Positions 20,096 through 32,329 are shown, counted from the stretch's first letter. The stretch is DNA of 64,000 bases from Ashinkailepas kermadecensis (GCA_034440615.1 JAOTOM010004840.1:434001-498000); one strand, 5' to 3'. The notes: generated by a model from the sequence alone, not told the origin. Translations and numbers: made by a program.

Positions 20096-22631
20096 GAACG
20101 CAGCGTTGATCGGTTGCCAAAGTGGAATGCATAGATGAGCTGAACGGGAAAACAACATGCATATTGGGCACAACACTTCTGACGATGTGATATAGTGATG
20201 CTTACTGGACGAGACAGATTCAAGAACGGTGCTTGGGAAGATTGGGGATCTCCGAGCTGAAACTAGAAACGGAAATAGCAATGTCTGTGTTTTCCTGCAG
20301 TTAGCATTGACCATCATCGCATATTGCCTGAAGTCTTATTTAAATAATCGTAACAAACAATCAACACAAAATGCTGATAGTAGTAAAAGTGAGAGTAGCT
20401 TTGATAATGCACAAGAATAACTAATTGACTCGAGTGAAAGCCGTTATCATTAAATAGACCAACCACATAGGACAAACCGCAGAAAGATCGCCATATTAAA
20501 TAGCATTCAGTTTCAGATAAATGCGAGTGAATCTGCCCGATAAATCCCGGTGGAGTACCTTGGTACAACACACTTCCATCGCCAAACGGGAAACTTCCCT
20601 CCCATGTCTCATCAATCTGGGTACATTGTTTTACTCCCTCGAACACTGGAAACTTCTATCAAAATTACAGTTGTATCGAGGTGATGCTGAACGGTTCTCA
20701 CATTCATCTAGCCATATACAAAGTGCTTCCATTCCGGATTACATAGGGAAAATTATTTTCCCGCCCTCCGTCAGACGTTCATCCAGGTTCGGCTCTAGGG
20801 AAATGTTGAGCTCCATTTTTACGAATGACCTTAGATTATGCGCACTTGAGGTCCATGTCGTCCACTACACCGAGGAGATTGCATACGTAGATTCCAGCGT
20901 CCGGCCGAAAGGATGACACGGCGCTCTGGTTGATCACATCCAGCGTTCTCCTAAAAGTCTGGACTTGGTTCAGAGCTAACTCACCAGATACCAACCCTAA
21001 AAATACTCAGTTGATGGTTCATGCAAACCGGCACACATTACGCGGGATTCCTACAATACGTCCTTCATTTTGAGACGAGGTCATTGCACCACGTGACACG
21101 GCGCGGAATAGGGTACAATTTTTATCCATGCCTTTCATCGGACGCTAGCGCAACATATGTGATGCAGAGATGCTTTGGACTTTTAGTTGCTCATGGCTGC
21201 ATCAGGCATTACTGAGTGATGCGTGAACGTTTTGACTGAGTCCAACTGAGTCTAGTCCAACGCGTTGTTATTTCTAGCGCTAGATGTTGCTTATCCGTCA
21301 AACGGAGGTGTTGAAATGCCAGCCTCACACAAACAGCTTTAAAAAACAAACATTACATTTTTTTGCTTGAGTTGTGCGTGCCGGATACAACTTGACCGCA
21401 TTTCTGAATTCATGAATAGCCAAGGTTGGTTCGACCCCAAACAGTGACGAAGCTACTTTTCCTAGCCTTGTACTTTTCCACGGTATTCCCGGGCACGGCG
21501 AGCCAGTGCCACTGGCTTCTCTTTTAAAACGAATGCATGACATCGAGGCCGAAGGTATATATTTCAGAATGCAGATTAAGTTTGTCTCGAATAGGCACAG
21601 AGTCCGGAACGGGGCGCTTTACCTACTATGCGCCGCTTGAGCACAACGATTTGCCGTCAGAGTTAAGGAAAAGGTTTTTTAGAAATGGTATTTTTAGTTA
21701 CAGCCCGCAGACGTATTTAACCGGAAAAGATGCGTAATAACAACGACGATGAGTGAAGGATTGTAGTCAATGTTGGTGAACAAAGTTCCGTTTTTTGCCA
21801 TTCTTGATCATTCTGTTTTGCCATGCCATTCTTTGCAATCAATGCTCATGGGCCCATGTTAAATATCAGCAACATTGACGTGGCTTTGGTCACACCTGCC
21901 CCACGACATTCTCCATTCATACCAACAACGAAATGTACACAACTTTCATCTAAATTTCTTTAGTTACCGTTATGTTGCGCATTAAAGTTTTTCCGGTAGG
22001 TCTTTTATGAGCCTTGTCACATGTTTCTTTTCTTTTAGTGGCACTGAACTGAGAACGACCATTGTTTTGTGGACAACTTAATTCTTTACAATAACTAAAT
22101 AAACAATTGTCTAGGTGTTCAACTTTCAGAAGAGCCCATCAAATCTTTATAAAAGCAAGGCTGTGATAGGATGTTGATAGGCGCAGCGATACGTAAAATG
22201 CCGCATATTGTTAAAAAGCATTCCTGTGTTCGTGTAATATTGGTCCCCAATCAAAAAGGTCACTGAACTATTTCCACCACAGTTTGTAGATAAATCAAAA
22301 TTCCTATGAAATGTCTTGGACCAAAGCATTATAATTATGTTCGAGGCATGTACCTCAACCAGAAGGAAGTACTGAGATCAGAAGCTATTCGTTCCAAAGA
22401 ATATCCTATCGTGAATCGTCTCGACGAGAGCTCATTGCACCCATCACCCATCAGTTATGTTGGCATGTGATGTGTAATGACTTCTGCCTGACTGCAATAG
22501 GGATACGACAGGGCAAAACACTTGGGGAAGATTCGCTTGACAATCTAGGTCAGTGACCTGAAATGACAGGTGGCAAAAGCGTGTCACATGTGAAATTAAC
22601 GGGTACAAGCGTGTCAGATCTGACCAGCTAC
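20096..22631. other. Unique sequence, nothing recognised
   Basis: Several open frames of up to 131 codons exist (for example 20521-20916, plus), but none shows a domain, a splice context or any family I recognise, and such lengths are expected by chance here. Confidence 0.45.
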
Positions 22632-22657
22632 TTAATTTCACATCTATGTGAAATTAA
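22632..22657. repeat. 12-bp perfect hairpin
   Basis: TTAATTTCACAT at 22632-22643 pairs exactly with ATGTGAAATTAA at 22646-22657 around CT. CACATGTGAAATTAA also occurs at about 22585-22599, a third copy of the arm. Confidence 0.9.
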
Positions 22658-23792
22658 TCGAGGAAAATATTGCCTACTTTCAGCCTGTTGCATCGTTTCG
22701 TTTGTAGAAAACGGCCGGAAAAGCGAGAGGCGGATAATCAGCCCTTCCTCTCACGTCCTCGCCCCACCACGCCACAGTTCCAGTTAACATTATTGGCTAT
22801 TTAAGCTCATCTGTTCGCCACGTAAAATCGCTGGCTAATCTGTTCGTCAACTAAATTCGCAGACGTCACATAAATCAGCGGGCAGATAGCCAATCTCATG
22901 CATACAGGCTAGCGATGTAGGTCAACTGGGCGGGAAATGGTCTGAACAGCGCCAGTCCGTGCCGCTGCGAGAGGCTCGGCCGCCATACGTGTTCACTCAT
23001 CGCCCATAGTGGGGACAGTCACCCGTTACTGGCCCCAAGGGCGTCAGCACAGCAACAGGTGGCGCACGGGGTCACGCCACCACCATAATTGGGTGCCTTT
23101 AACATTACCCTCCTGAGCGTTGTTGGGAAACAATCAACGTATAAGGAAATTAACCTGTTACCCTGCCCAATATTTCGGATGTTCCGATAACTTTGCATTT
23201 ACAGTCGGGGTTGCAGCGAACACCAGGTTAGCACGAACGAAGCATTCGCGTTGCGCTAAATCCATGGCCAATGTGCTCTTTTCAGCGAATCTGCAGATTA
23301 CGTTGTGGACTCTGGGTCTTCAAAGCACGCCGCACAGAGCATGCGCTAGCCCTGCAAAGCCAACACACGAAATATTTGGATTAAACTGCTCTCGACTCAC
23401 AATTATGAAACATTTCCATCAATTTTAGAAATGCCACTGATGACCAAGCAAGTTGCGGACTTGCAAGCTTCTTTGCGCACTTGCAGGATGACTACCTTTA
23501 CACGTCACCTTCGAACAGGTCAACTGTGGTGAGCGAGCTAGCAGCTGCACAAGCTGGTGCACAGGTCCGGCCGACCTCCAAACCCAAGATACAAATTGAT
23601 TTTCGTACGGGCATTTCAGAGCTTACATACCATTAGCGTGGCCACTGACCACCGACTTTTAACATTCCCGTGCACAATTCTTGCAGGTTTTGGCATTATG
23701 ACAGGAATCGAACACCTCGCACGTAAGAACGTTCATCATATTAAGAGCGCGCATCGGTACAATTTTGCTGGTAGATTCTTGTCAGAATCAAG
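22658..23792. other. Unique sequence, nothing recognised
   Basis: No gene or repeat recognised. Confidence 0.45.
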
Positions 23793-23957
23793 GCACATGC
23801 AGGATACTGCATGTGCCTACATGTAGTATCGTACATGTACATGTCCTACATGTAGTACTGTACATGTACATGTAGAATACTGCATGTGCTATTTGCACTG
23901 CATGCACTAGATAGCCAGGATCACGGTACAACATGTACTACATGTAGTGCTGTGATC
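23793..23957. repeat. Cluster of nested palindromes, ACATGTA-rich
   Basis: Three structures follow one another: GCACATGCA / TGCATGTGC (23793-23801 and 23808-23816, exact); several TACATGTA and GTACATGTAC palindromes at 23818-23878; and a 19-bp imperfect inverted repeat 23919-23937 / 23939-23957 with three mismatches around a single base. CTGCATGTGC recurs at 23880-23889. Confidence 0.8.
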
Positions 23958-25079
23958 GTGGCTAGAATCCTTCAGCAAAACTACCAGTGCAAGCTGAACA
24001 TGCGAAGAACAAACTTACGTGTGAAATGTGATACAACGGTAATGCAAAACATTCAGAAATTGTGCAAAAAAAACTTTTTATGTCAATCTTCGACACCACT
24101 AATCATAAATCAGTTGGAATATCCTTGCTCTGGTCTCCACGTGCAGATTCTCCGTCAAACGCAAGGTGTCTGAAAAACTGTACCAGTTGTATAGTCGAGC
24201 TTGAGCTGGACACGCGGAACTAACGTATAACTTTTTAAGCATACTTGGGTGAGGGGACTCAAGCAGTCTAAACTCAATTTCAACTCCGATGCACCAATAT
24301 GCCACGGGAATAAGAGTGGAAATGATTCGGAAGAGACGCTTGAGACCCCTCCTCCACCCTTGCCAACATACAGAAAGTTCCACCCTTGATCAACACCAAG
24401 CAGCATCGGCTTGGTCCCGGTAAAATTGTGTAGGGGATATTTGCGGTTGCGGGTGAATTTTTTTCCGTGCAACGCCCATGAACGTAATGTTACACTTGAG
24501 GGATCTGTCCACCTCAACACCGATGGTGGTGGAAATCATGCCAGGCACATCGCTTAACGTTTCAAAGGTGAAAATATACCGGTAACTTTGGAGTTAGTGG
24601 CCCATCAAAGTTCACAGGTTGGCTTCGCATCTGGCCGTATCGTTGGTGGCCGGCGGCCGGCGCGCCAAATGGCGCATCAGTACCAGAATGTAGTTAGACA
24701 AGCCAAATCGCAAAGTAACAATATTGGCAATACATGAGTGCAAATGACAGTGAAATGGACATCTGAAGGTAAGCTAACTTGAATAAATGAACTTCGAATA
24801 ACATTTTATTGAGATAAAGTTGCATAACTTGTAACTAAATTCTTCGTGGATACACTGGTGAGCATCCGGGAGCGCTTGTCGCAAACTTGCATTTCAGAGT
24901 TCTTGAATTACGTCAGGAATCCACCAGTTTTCTTTCCATATCTGGAAATCCCCGATGTCCGCATTATCATTGCGTCTGACACGTATCGAGCCAAACTAAA
25001 TGCATGCGCTGATTTTAATCCGGTCCGAAGCTGCTTATTTTGACGGATACAGTTGGCTGCTGGTCACGCAGTAGGCCTT
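23958..25079. other. Unique sequence, nothing recognised
   Basis: No gene or repeat recognised. Confidence 0.45.
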
Positions 25080-25122
25080 GCGATTTGCTAAGCAAATCGC
25101 ATAGCAAATTGCGATTTGCTAT
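25080..25122. repeat. Alternative-hairpin sequence
   Basis: GCGATTTGCT (25080-25089) pairs with AGCAAATCGC (25091-25100) around one base, and ATAGCAAAT (25101-25109) pairs with ATTTGCTAT (25114-25122). GCGATTTGCT is repeated directly at 25111-25120, so the middle arm could pair with either copy. Confidence 0.9.
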
Positions 25123-26254
25123 GCGACCACGATCGCCCATTGTGTGATTATGTTTTTGTATTGGACTGTCTTACGCCCCCACGCCCTGTACATTTATGTT
25201 TCGAACTCACTGAGGTGTCTGCGAAATCATTTTGAAATTGGTGCTATGCGACTGGCCCACGAATATTATCTATAGACAAAACAAGCAATCACTGCCATCC
25301 GTAGTTGCCGCTAAAGTTCAATTCTGCACGAGGGTCCTGCGTAAATCTCGTGCGTGAAGTTCAGTAGATATGTGTGCGGTGACGCTTCGCTCGTGACTAT
25401 TTTGGGGCATGAAGCTGTGCTGACGTCACGGGGATGCCGGTGGTGGACACATCCAGCTTAATGAAGCCTGGCCCGTCCGTCAAGTGTTCACGGAAATGTT
25501 CCACATCATTTTGCGTTTCAAGACAAATGTCAGACACTGCTCAGAAATACATTCACAGCAGAAACAAGTGGATCCAGGAGTGAAAATAGTATCGGATCCG
25601 TTCAGACAGCGTTCCAAGTTAATTTTAGGCTAAGATGTCAAGAGTAGGACATTGTTCCCAAAAAGAACGTCTACCAGGAACATCCAATATACTTAGTTAT
25701 TTGGGCTTGACGAGATCGAACCTACGGAGAACCGCAGGCTTCTCTATTTAAAGTCGATCCTGAATTCCGAATTCGTGTCACCCGTCAGAATACTGATCCG
25801 GCGCTTCCGCGAAGGACTGAGATTGAGCGCGCAGATTGTATTATATCATGCCACAGCTTCAGATAAATATTATAGAATGATTCGCCGTTAGCACACGCAG
25901 TTCCTGTCGACGTTCAAATGCTAACAGCATACGGACTTTTAGGAGTTGAATATGTAGCTTTCCCTTTGAGTGATTTAAGATGCATACGCTTAAATCAGTT
26001 TGTGGGTTACCGCCGTCTTAGCTTTATTAGTATATTAGCTCAAAATATACCAATGCAAATGGTGTCATGCTAATTTCTTCCCTAAACTTAGAGTTTGACT
26101 CGGCGCTCGGAAGAGTCAGCATGATAGCAGACAGTGCTTAAAGTGTCAATGCATGTTGTAAGGAAAGTTTAACTAGTGGAGCTACTCTCCACCTAGTTTC
26201 AGTCCCCATTTCATGTCTCTGAGTCACCGCCTCGCCCCGTCCCGCCCCGTTCTT
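25123..26254. other. Unique sequence, nothing recognised
   Basis: No gene or repeat recognised. TGACGTCACGG near 25424 contains a CRE-type palindrome. Confidence 0.45.
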
Positions 26255-26695
26255 GTCACAGTTTCAGTCACAGTTTCAGTCACAGTTTCAGTCACAGTCA
26301 CAGTCACAGTCGCAGTGAGAGTCGCAGTCGCAGTCGCAGTCACAGTCATAGTCACAGTCATAGTCACAGTCAGTTACAATCGCAGTCACAGTCACAGTCA
26401 CAGTCACAGTCACAGTCACAGTCACAGTCACAGTCACAATCACAGTCACAGTCTCAGTCTCAGTCTCAGTCTCAGTCAGTCACAGTCTCAGTCTCAGTCA
26501 GTCACAGTCACAGTCACAGTCACAGTCACAGTCACAGTAGCAGTCACTGTCACTGTCACTGTCACTGTCACTGTCACTGTCACTGTCACAGTCACAGTCA
26601 CTGTCACTGTCACTGTCACTGTCACTGTCACTGTCACTGTCACTGTCACTGTCACTGTCATTGTCATTGTCATTGTCGCCGTCACAGTAACGGTC
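26255..26695 (+). repeat. GTCACA/GTCACT hexanucleotide array
   Basis: The left edge uses a 12-base form (GTCACAGTTTCA). The body is GTCACA repeated with patches of GTCTCA and GTCGCA. From about 26547 it becomes GTCACT, with a short return to GTCACA near 26588, and it ends in GTCATT and GTCGCC variants. All frames are open (TVTVTV, SHSHSH and their minus equivalents); none is supported as a gene. Confidence 0.93.
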
Positions 26696-27123
26696 GCCAA
26701 AACATGTGCAGTTAGCATGAACAATGTCCATAACCTTCACGTCCCAAAACTATCCAACACTGACAAACACTGTCTAATGTCCATTACTACGCAGTGTCAA
26801 GCAGCTGTCAAGTAGCTCTCCAGCACTCCCCGAACATCCAAAGCCTGCCAACATTGCTAACAACAAACACCGTCAAACACTATCGAAAATGGAGCGCCAT
26901 CATCCCGTAAATTCACATCACAAGCTGCAATAGTGGAACATATCGACCAGTTCGTCTGGTATGCTCGATGCAGTGTCTTGGCCCACGAGGGACTGTAATA
27001 ATGCAGGCACTTCTGAGTGGTGAAGCGACTCCCGACAGAATGGAGGAGCTTCTGGGATGCAGTGGGACAGCTGACGAGGCGAGTGCGTCCTGGCACCGTA
27101 TTGTGGCTCCTGTCAGGATGTAA
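26696..27123. other. Unique sequence, nothing recognised
   Basis: No gene or repeat recognised between the hexanucleotide array and the 65-bp triplication. Confidence 0.45.
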
Positions 27124-27320
27124 GGGATCATCAGGGCGTAGAAGTTCATGTCGGGGTGCAGGGACTTCCGACATGGTGGGAGAATATCGGGATCATCAGG
27201 GCGTAGACGTTCATGTCGGGGTGCAGGGACCTCCGACATGGTGGGAGAATATCGGGATCATCAGGGCGTAGAAGTTCATGTCGGGGTGCAGGGACTTCCG
27301 ACATGGTGGGAGAATATCGG
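27124..27320 (+). repeat. 65-bp tandem triplication
   Basis: GGGATCATCAGGGCGTAGA...TTCATGTCGGGGTGCAGGGA...CCGACATGGTGGGAGAATAT begins at 27124, 27189 and 27254. The copies differ at two or three positions. Confidence 0.92.
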
Positions 27321-27334
27321 ACAGAATTCGGTCG

Positions 27335-28868
27335 GTGACGTGACCTGCCAGTTGTGACTGCAGCAAGAGTGACATGACCTGCCAGTTGTGACTACATCAG
27401 GAGTGACGTGGCCTGCCAGTTGTGACTACATCAGGAGTGACATGACCTGCCAGTTGTGACTACATCAGGAGTGACGTGGCCTGCCAGTTGTGACTACATC
27501 AGGAGTGACATGACCTGCCAGTTGTGGCTACATCAGGAGTGACATGACCTGCCAGTTGTGACTACATCATGAGTGACGTGACCTGCCAGTTGTGACTACA
27601 CCAGGAGTGACGTGGCCTGCCAGTTGTGACTACATCATGAGTGACGTGACCTGCCAGTTGTGACTACATCATGAGTGACGTGACTTGCCAGTTGTGACTA
27701 CATCAGGAGTGACGTGGCCTGCCAGTTGTGACTACATCAGGAGTGACGTGACCTGCCAGTTGTGACTACATCATGAGTGACGTGACCTGCCAGTTGTGGC
27801 TACATCAGGAGTGACGTGACCTGTCAGTTGTGACTACATCAGGAGTGACATGACCTGCCAGTTGTGACTACATCAGGAGTGACGTGACCTGCCAGTTGTG
27901 ACTACATCAGGAGTGACGTGACCTGTCAGTTGTGACTACATCATGAATGACGTGACCTGCCAGTTGTGACTACATCAGGAGTGACGTGACCTGTCAGTTG
28001 TGACTACATCAGGAGTGACATGACCTGCCAGTTGTGACTACATCATGAGTGACGTGACCTGCCAGTTGTGACTACACCAGAAGTGACGTGACCTGCCAGT
28101 TGTGACTACATCAGGAGTGACGTGACCTGCCAGTTGTGACTACATCATGAGTGACGTGACCTGCCAGTTGTGACTACACCAGAAGTGACGTGACCTGCCA
28201 GTTGTGACTACATCAGAAGTGACGTGACCTGCCAGTTGTGACTACATCAGGAGTGACGTGGCCTGCCAGTTGTGACTACATCAGGAGTGACATGACCTGC
28301 CAGTTGTGACTACATCAGGAGTGACATGACCTGTCAGTTGTGACTACATCATGAGTGACGTGACCTGCCAGTTGTGACTACATCAGGAGTGACGTGGCCT
28401 GCCAGTTGTGACTACATCATGAGTGACGTGACCTGCCAGTTGTGACTACATCATGAGTGACGTGACCTGCCAGTTGTGACTACATCAGGAGTGACGTGAC
28501 CTGCCAGTTGTGACTACACCAGAAGTGACGTGACCTGCCAGTTGTGACTACATCATGAGTGACGTGACCTGCCAGTTGTGACTACATCAGGAGTGACATG
28601 ACCTGCCAGTTGTGGCTACATCAGGAGTGACATGACCTGTCAGTTGTGACTACATCATGAGTGACGTGACCTGCCAGTTGTGACTACACCAGAAGTGACG
28701 TGACCTGCCAGTTGTGACTACATCATGAGTGACGTGACCTGCCAGTTGTGACTACATCAGGAGTGACGTGACCTGCCAGTTTTGACTACATCAGGAGTGA
28801 CGTGACCTACTAGCTGCGACTACATCAAGAGTGACGTGCTTGCCAGTCGCGACAACAGCAAGAGTGAC
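27335..28868 (+). repeat. 34-bp minisatellite, ~45 copies
   Basis: Unit TGACCTGCCAGTTGTGACTA followed by CATCAGGAGTGACG, period 34 (anchors at 27341, 27375, 27409). Variation is concentrated at a few sites: CAGGAG, CATGAG or CAGAAG; CGTGACC, CATGACC or CGTGGCC; CATC or CACC. The first and last units carry AGCAAGAGTGAC instead of the interior form. Many junctions create TGACGTGACC. No reading frame crosses the array. Confidence 0.95.
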
Positions 28869-29389
28869 GTCACCTGCCAGCTGTTTGACAGATATGACCT
28901 GTAGGGTGTCGGGTTTCGTGTCGGCTGCCTCGTGACGAGGCAGCGATAGCGCGGCGCCACGCGTGCGACATGGACACCCGGCCAGATCGGGTGCGGGAGG
29001 CGGACGGCGGGGGGGGGGGGGGAGGTACAACGGCGCCGCGTCAGCCCGGCCGGCGGCGCCAGGGGTCGCCACCGCGCCGCCAGGGGTCGCCACCGCGCCG
29101 CCGACACACTCACGGGAATGACGAGCTGGCGCGGCGCGACACACTCGCTGTCGACGATCATGTCGGCGCCGCGAGTGCCGCTCACGGGCGCTGACGAGCC
29201 GGCCACTCACGACCTCTGGCGACCCTGTCACGCGCGCGGGCTGGCGTCCCGCCACCACTGCGACCAGCCGGTGACCCCACTGACACGGACTCCGGGACGA
29301 CAGTCACCCGGCCATGGACACTCCGCAGAAAATCACTGTCCCGTGGCCGGCACGCTACCAACTGTGCTCCCCGACACCGCGTCTGCACT
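28869..29389. other. GC-rich CpG block
   Basis: High GC with a run of about 14 G near 29009 and a duplicated CCAGGGGTCGCCACCGCGCCG at 29059-29100 (period about 21). Long frames on both strands reflect GC content; no consensus start plus donor was found. Confidence 0.4.
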
Positions 29390-29625
29390 GCGCCGCGAGC
29401 TCGCGGACGCTGCGCGACGGTCCTACGGACGCTGCGCGATGGTCCCGCGGACACTGCGCGACCGCCTCACGGACACTGCGCGACCGCCCCACGGATACTG
29501 CGCGACCGCCTCACGGATACTGCGCGATGGTCCCACAGACACTGAGCGACTTTCTCACGGACACTGCGCGACGGCCTCACGGATACTGCGCGACGACCTC
29601 ACGTACACTGCGCGACGGGTGGGCG
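29390..29625 (+). repeat. 22-bp GC-rich minisatellite, ~10 copies
   Basis: Unit ACCGCCTCACGGACACTGCG plus CG, with anchors at 29461, 29483 and 29505. Variants replace ACCGCCTCAC with ACGGTCCTAC or ATGGTCCCAC. Confidence 0.88.
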
Positions 29626-30059
29626 GCTGCCGCGCGACAAGCTGGAGGACAGTGTGCGGCGGTGCGCCGTGCGGACGGCGCCTGGCCGACTCTGCACGCG
29701 GAGCCGCCTGTTCCGGCTTCAGTCCGGCGACGCAGCAGCATGTTTCCGCAGGATGCAGCTGGCCGTGACGTCAGAACACGACTGACCACGCCGCAGCTTC
29801 GGACTGGTTGTGGATGAAGAGTGCTTGTGATGGATTACGTCCTAGCAGCTGGTTTCATAATACGCTAGAAACAAGTCGATTGGTGTAAATCCGACCGCAA
29901 ATGAGGCTGCTTATATTTTACGTATCGATTAATATCGTGATAATTCCATATTGCAGGACAGCGGTTTATTTTTGTAATCCGTGAGGGGAAACCGCAGTCC
30001 TCGCGCCAGCAATTCGTAAGACAATTGCTACCTTGACAGAGGTCTGCATTACAGATGGT
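29626..30059. other. Unique sequence, nothing recognised
   Basis: GC-rich to about 29780, then AT-rich. No gene recognised. Confidence 0.45.
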
Positions 30060-30440
30060 AATGCTAGAGGTCGGTCTTGCAATACCAAAAGTACGTCTTG
30101 CAAAACCTCGCAGTAGCACGGAAGCTCATATCGAACGTAAGTTCACACAGGGTTCACACAAGGCTCATTCCAGGAAAAGTTCACATCGGGCAAAAGCGCA
30201 TTCGAATGAAAAGAAGTTTGTCCAATAAAAAAAGATATTTCATGGCAGACGTTCGTGGAGAACAACGGTTCATTCGATGCAAAAGTATGGCCCGGAAAAA
30301 GTTCTCCAATTTTAAGCATTAGTGTGCGAAAAACAAAAGTTTATAATCGCAAAAGTTTGTATATGGCAACAGTTCGGTCGCAATAAAGCTTCATACTCAG
30401 TATACGTTCGTCATGAAAAAAAACTTTCCCCGAAGCTAGC
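30060..30440 (+). repeat. Diverged AAAAGTTC/GCAAAAGT-type repeat
   Basis: GAAAAGTTCACATCGGGCAA, GATGCAAAAGTATGGCCCG, GAAAAAGTTCTCC, CGCAAAAGTTTGTATATGGC and ACAGTTCGGTCGCAATAAAG recur about every 20-25 bases with strong divergence, suggesting a decayed minisatellite. Confidence 0.4.
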
Positions 30441-30637
30441 TAAGATTCGCATGAAACACAATTAGTAAGGATAAAAAGTCTTGCGCCACACAGCGTTTCT
30501 TTTAAGTTGGACAGGGATGGACAAGGGTTTCACATGAGGCGGCTGCACTCAATCTCTGGCTTACCGAGACATCGCCTTGGAAAGGCAGAAATATAAGACC
30601 TGACACGCGCAGTGGTGGGGTTCTCATATTTTAGGGC

Positions 30638-30712
30638 ACCCGCTGAGACGGTGGGTAACTTTGTGATATTATCTGCAGAACCTGACGCACCCGCTGAGAC
30701 GGCGGGTAAATT
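30638..30712 (+). repeat. Two hairpin-containing repeats
   Basis: GCACCCGCTGAGACGGTGGG and GCACCCGCTGAGACGGCGGG lie about 52 bases apart, each followed by TAA and AT-rich sequence ending in GATATT. ACCCGC and GCGGGT in the second copy can pair around TGAGACG-like loops. Confidence 0.6.
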
Positions 30713-31760
30713 TTCGATATTGAAGTGGCAGTCAACTGTTATTAATGACCCAGGATAGAAGTATATCCAGTCTTTGCGTTTGAGCTTTGCATTCATATAT
30801 TTGACGTATCATGAGCATAAGATTCATTATATGTATAATCACAATAATTGGATTTTCATGCACAGCTCATGCCATTTTTGTACACCACCAGATTGTGAAG
30901 CACATCAAATGATAACTACTCACCATCGGACGAGTGCATTACAGCAAGTGACAATAACAACTAAACACCCACTCCAAATAAAAGCGGGGATGAAGAGACA
31001 AGGTGCAATCAACTAATGGGATACATTTCAAAACTGCAAATAAGTTGACCTCCAAAGCATGCTCAGAGTAATATCGAAGGTGATACACCATGCTATACCA
31101 GCTGCATCCTGCTCCTTATCTACGAATTTACGATTTTGTTCTGCCTTCATGTCAAGCTCAGATGACATGATCAAAAGTCACAACGTCACAAGTTCGAAAT
31201 TAGGTGAATTAGTTCAAACCAACTAAATATTCCTGAGTTCAATTCCAGCTCGGAATGTACACTTTCCTCCCACTTAAATTATTTGTGTTGCGGATATACG
31301 CCGATGAGCATAGACAGGTACCATTATTTCACCGAAATACCGGAGGAAATGATTCCGTGATCGTTGGTCTCACTGAGAACAAAAATCCATTAAAATGGCT
31401 TGGAAAGCTCACGAAATCCAAAGCGGAAAAATCTGGCACTAATTGCGTAACCTGTCACGTGCAACGCGTTGGCTTTTGGTTGACATCGCTAACTCTCTGA
31501 AATGCTAGGATATTGCAGCGACCTGCCACCTGCGTTGGCGAAGGTGGCAAAATGTCGCGCACGGGCGACGGCTAAATCACAATCTAGTCATGTTCTTTAC
31601 TGTGAGCATGTCACATGGATCAAAACTTGATCACAAAGTAGGCGAACATCCGGATACCTGACGCCACACCTGGGTCTTCGGCACAAAACGACACAAAACG
31701 CTGGTATCGGACGGCAAACACGTGACCTTGGGCGGTACATCTAGCCTACAGTGGCTCACC
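30713..31760. other. Unique sequence, nothing recognised
   Basis: No gene or repeat recognised. A loose B-box-like GAGTTCAATTCC near 31232 was not enough for a tRNA or SINE call. Confidence 0.45.
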
Positions 31761-31930
31761 CATGGACCCACGTCACACCTGTCTGGACCCCTGACCGCAA
31801 CATCCGCTCTCCAGCAGCACTCCTCCGAGGCTCCGAGAGCACACGCATGGCCCCACGTCACACCTGTCTGGACCCCTGACCGCAACATCAGCTCTCCAGC
31901 AGCACTCCTCTGAGGCTCCGAGAGCACACC
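31761..31930 (+). repeat. 85-bp tandem duplication
   Basis: CATGGACCCACGTCACACCT...CTGGACCCCTGACCGCAACA...CAGCAGCACTCCTC at 31761-31845 recurs at 31846-31930 with about three changes. Confidence 0.9.
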
Positions 31931-32329
31931 CGGACGCGCTGATTCTCACCAGCTCAGCGTGACCGTTGAATGCGTAACCTGTCGGCGGGCTTGCCGTCAC
32001 GATTGCATCGGAGCCGGGCCAAGTCGCCGGCCACGGACACCGGTTCCAGACGCGGTCAGCACGTTGCACCACAGCCTGGCAAACGGTCGCGAACGCGCGC
32101 TGCCGGTTCCAGGACAGGCTCCGGTCCGAACCCAATCACGGCGCCGGTCTGCGGTCGTCGACATGCGTCAAATGACGTCACATCGCCGTCGGGGAAACGT
32201 CACTGCCTGGTAGATGTCGGACTGGGGAGAGTCTTCGTCCGGATCAGAGGCTGCACGCACGCCTGACGAAGGTCAGACGGCGGTATTGGGGGCCCAACAT
32301 GGGGACGAAGCCGGGCCACAAGAGGCGAC
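31931..32329. other. GC-rich sequence, no gene called
   Basis: Overlapping plus frames at 31959-32266 exist, but no start-plus-donor combination was convincing. TGACGTCA occurs near 32173. Confidence 0.4.

Noticed and set aside
20521..20916. 131-codon plus-strand frame
   Set aside because: No recognisable family, no splice or promoter context, ordinary AT-rich composition.
27335..28868. CRISPR-like array (34-bp repeats)
   Set aside because: The units are directly adjacent with no unique spacers, and the setting is eukaryotic; it is a minisatellite.
31200..31260. tRNA or SINE promoter (B-box-like GAGTTCAATTCC)
   Set aside because: Two mismatches to the B box, no matching A box and no cloverleaf.
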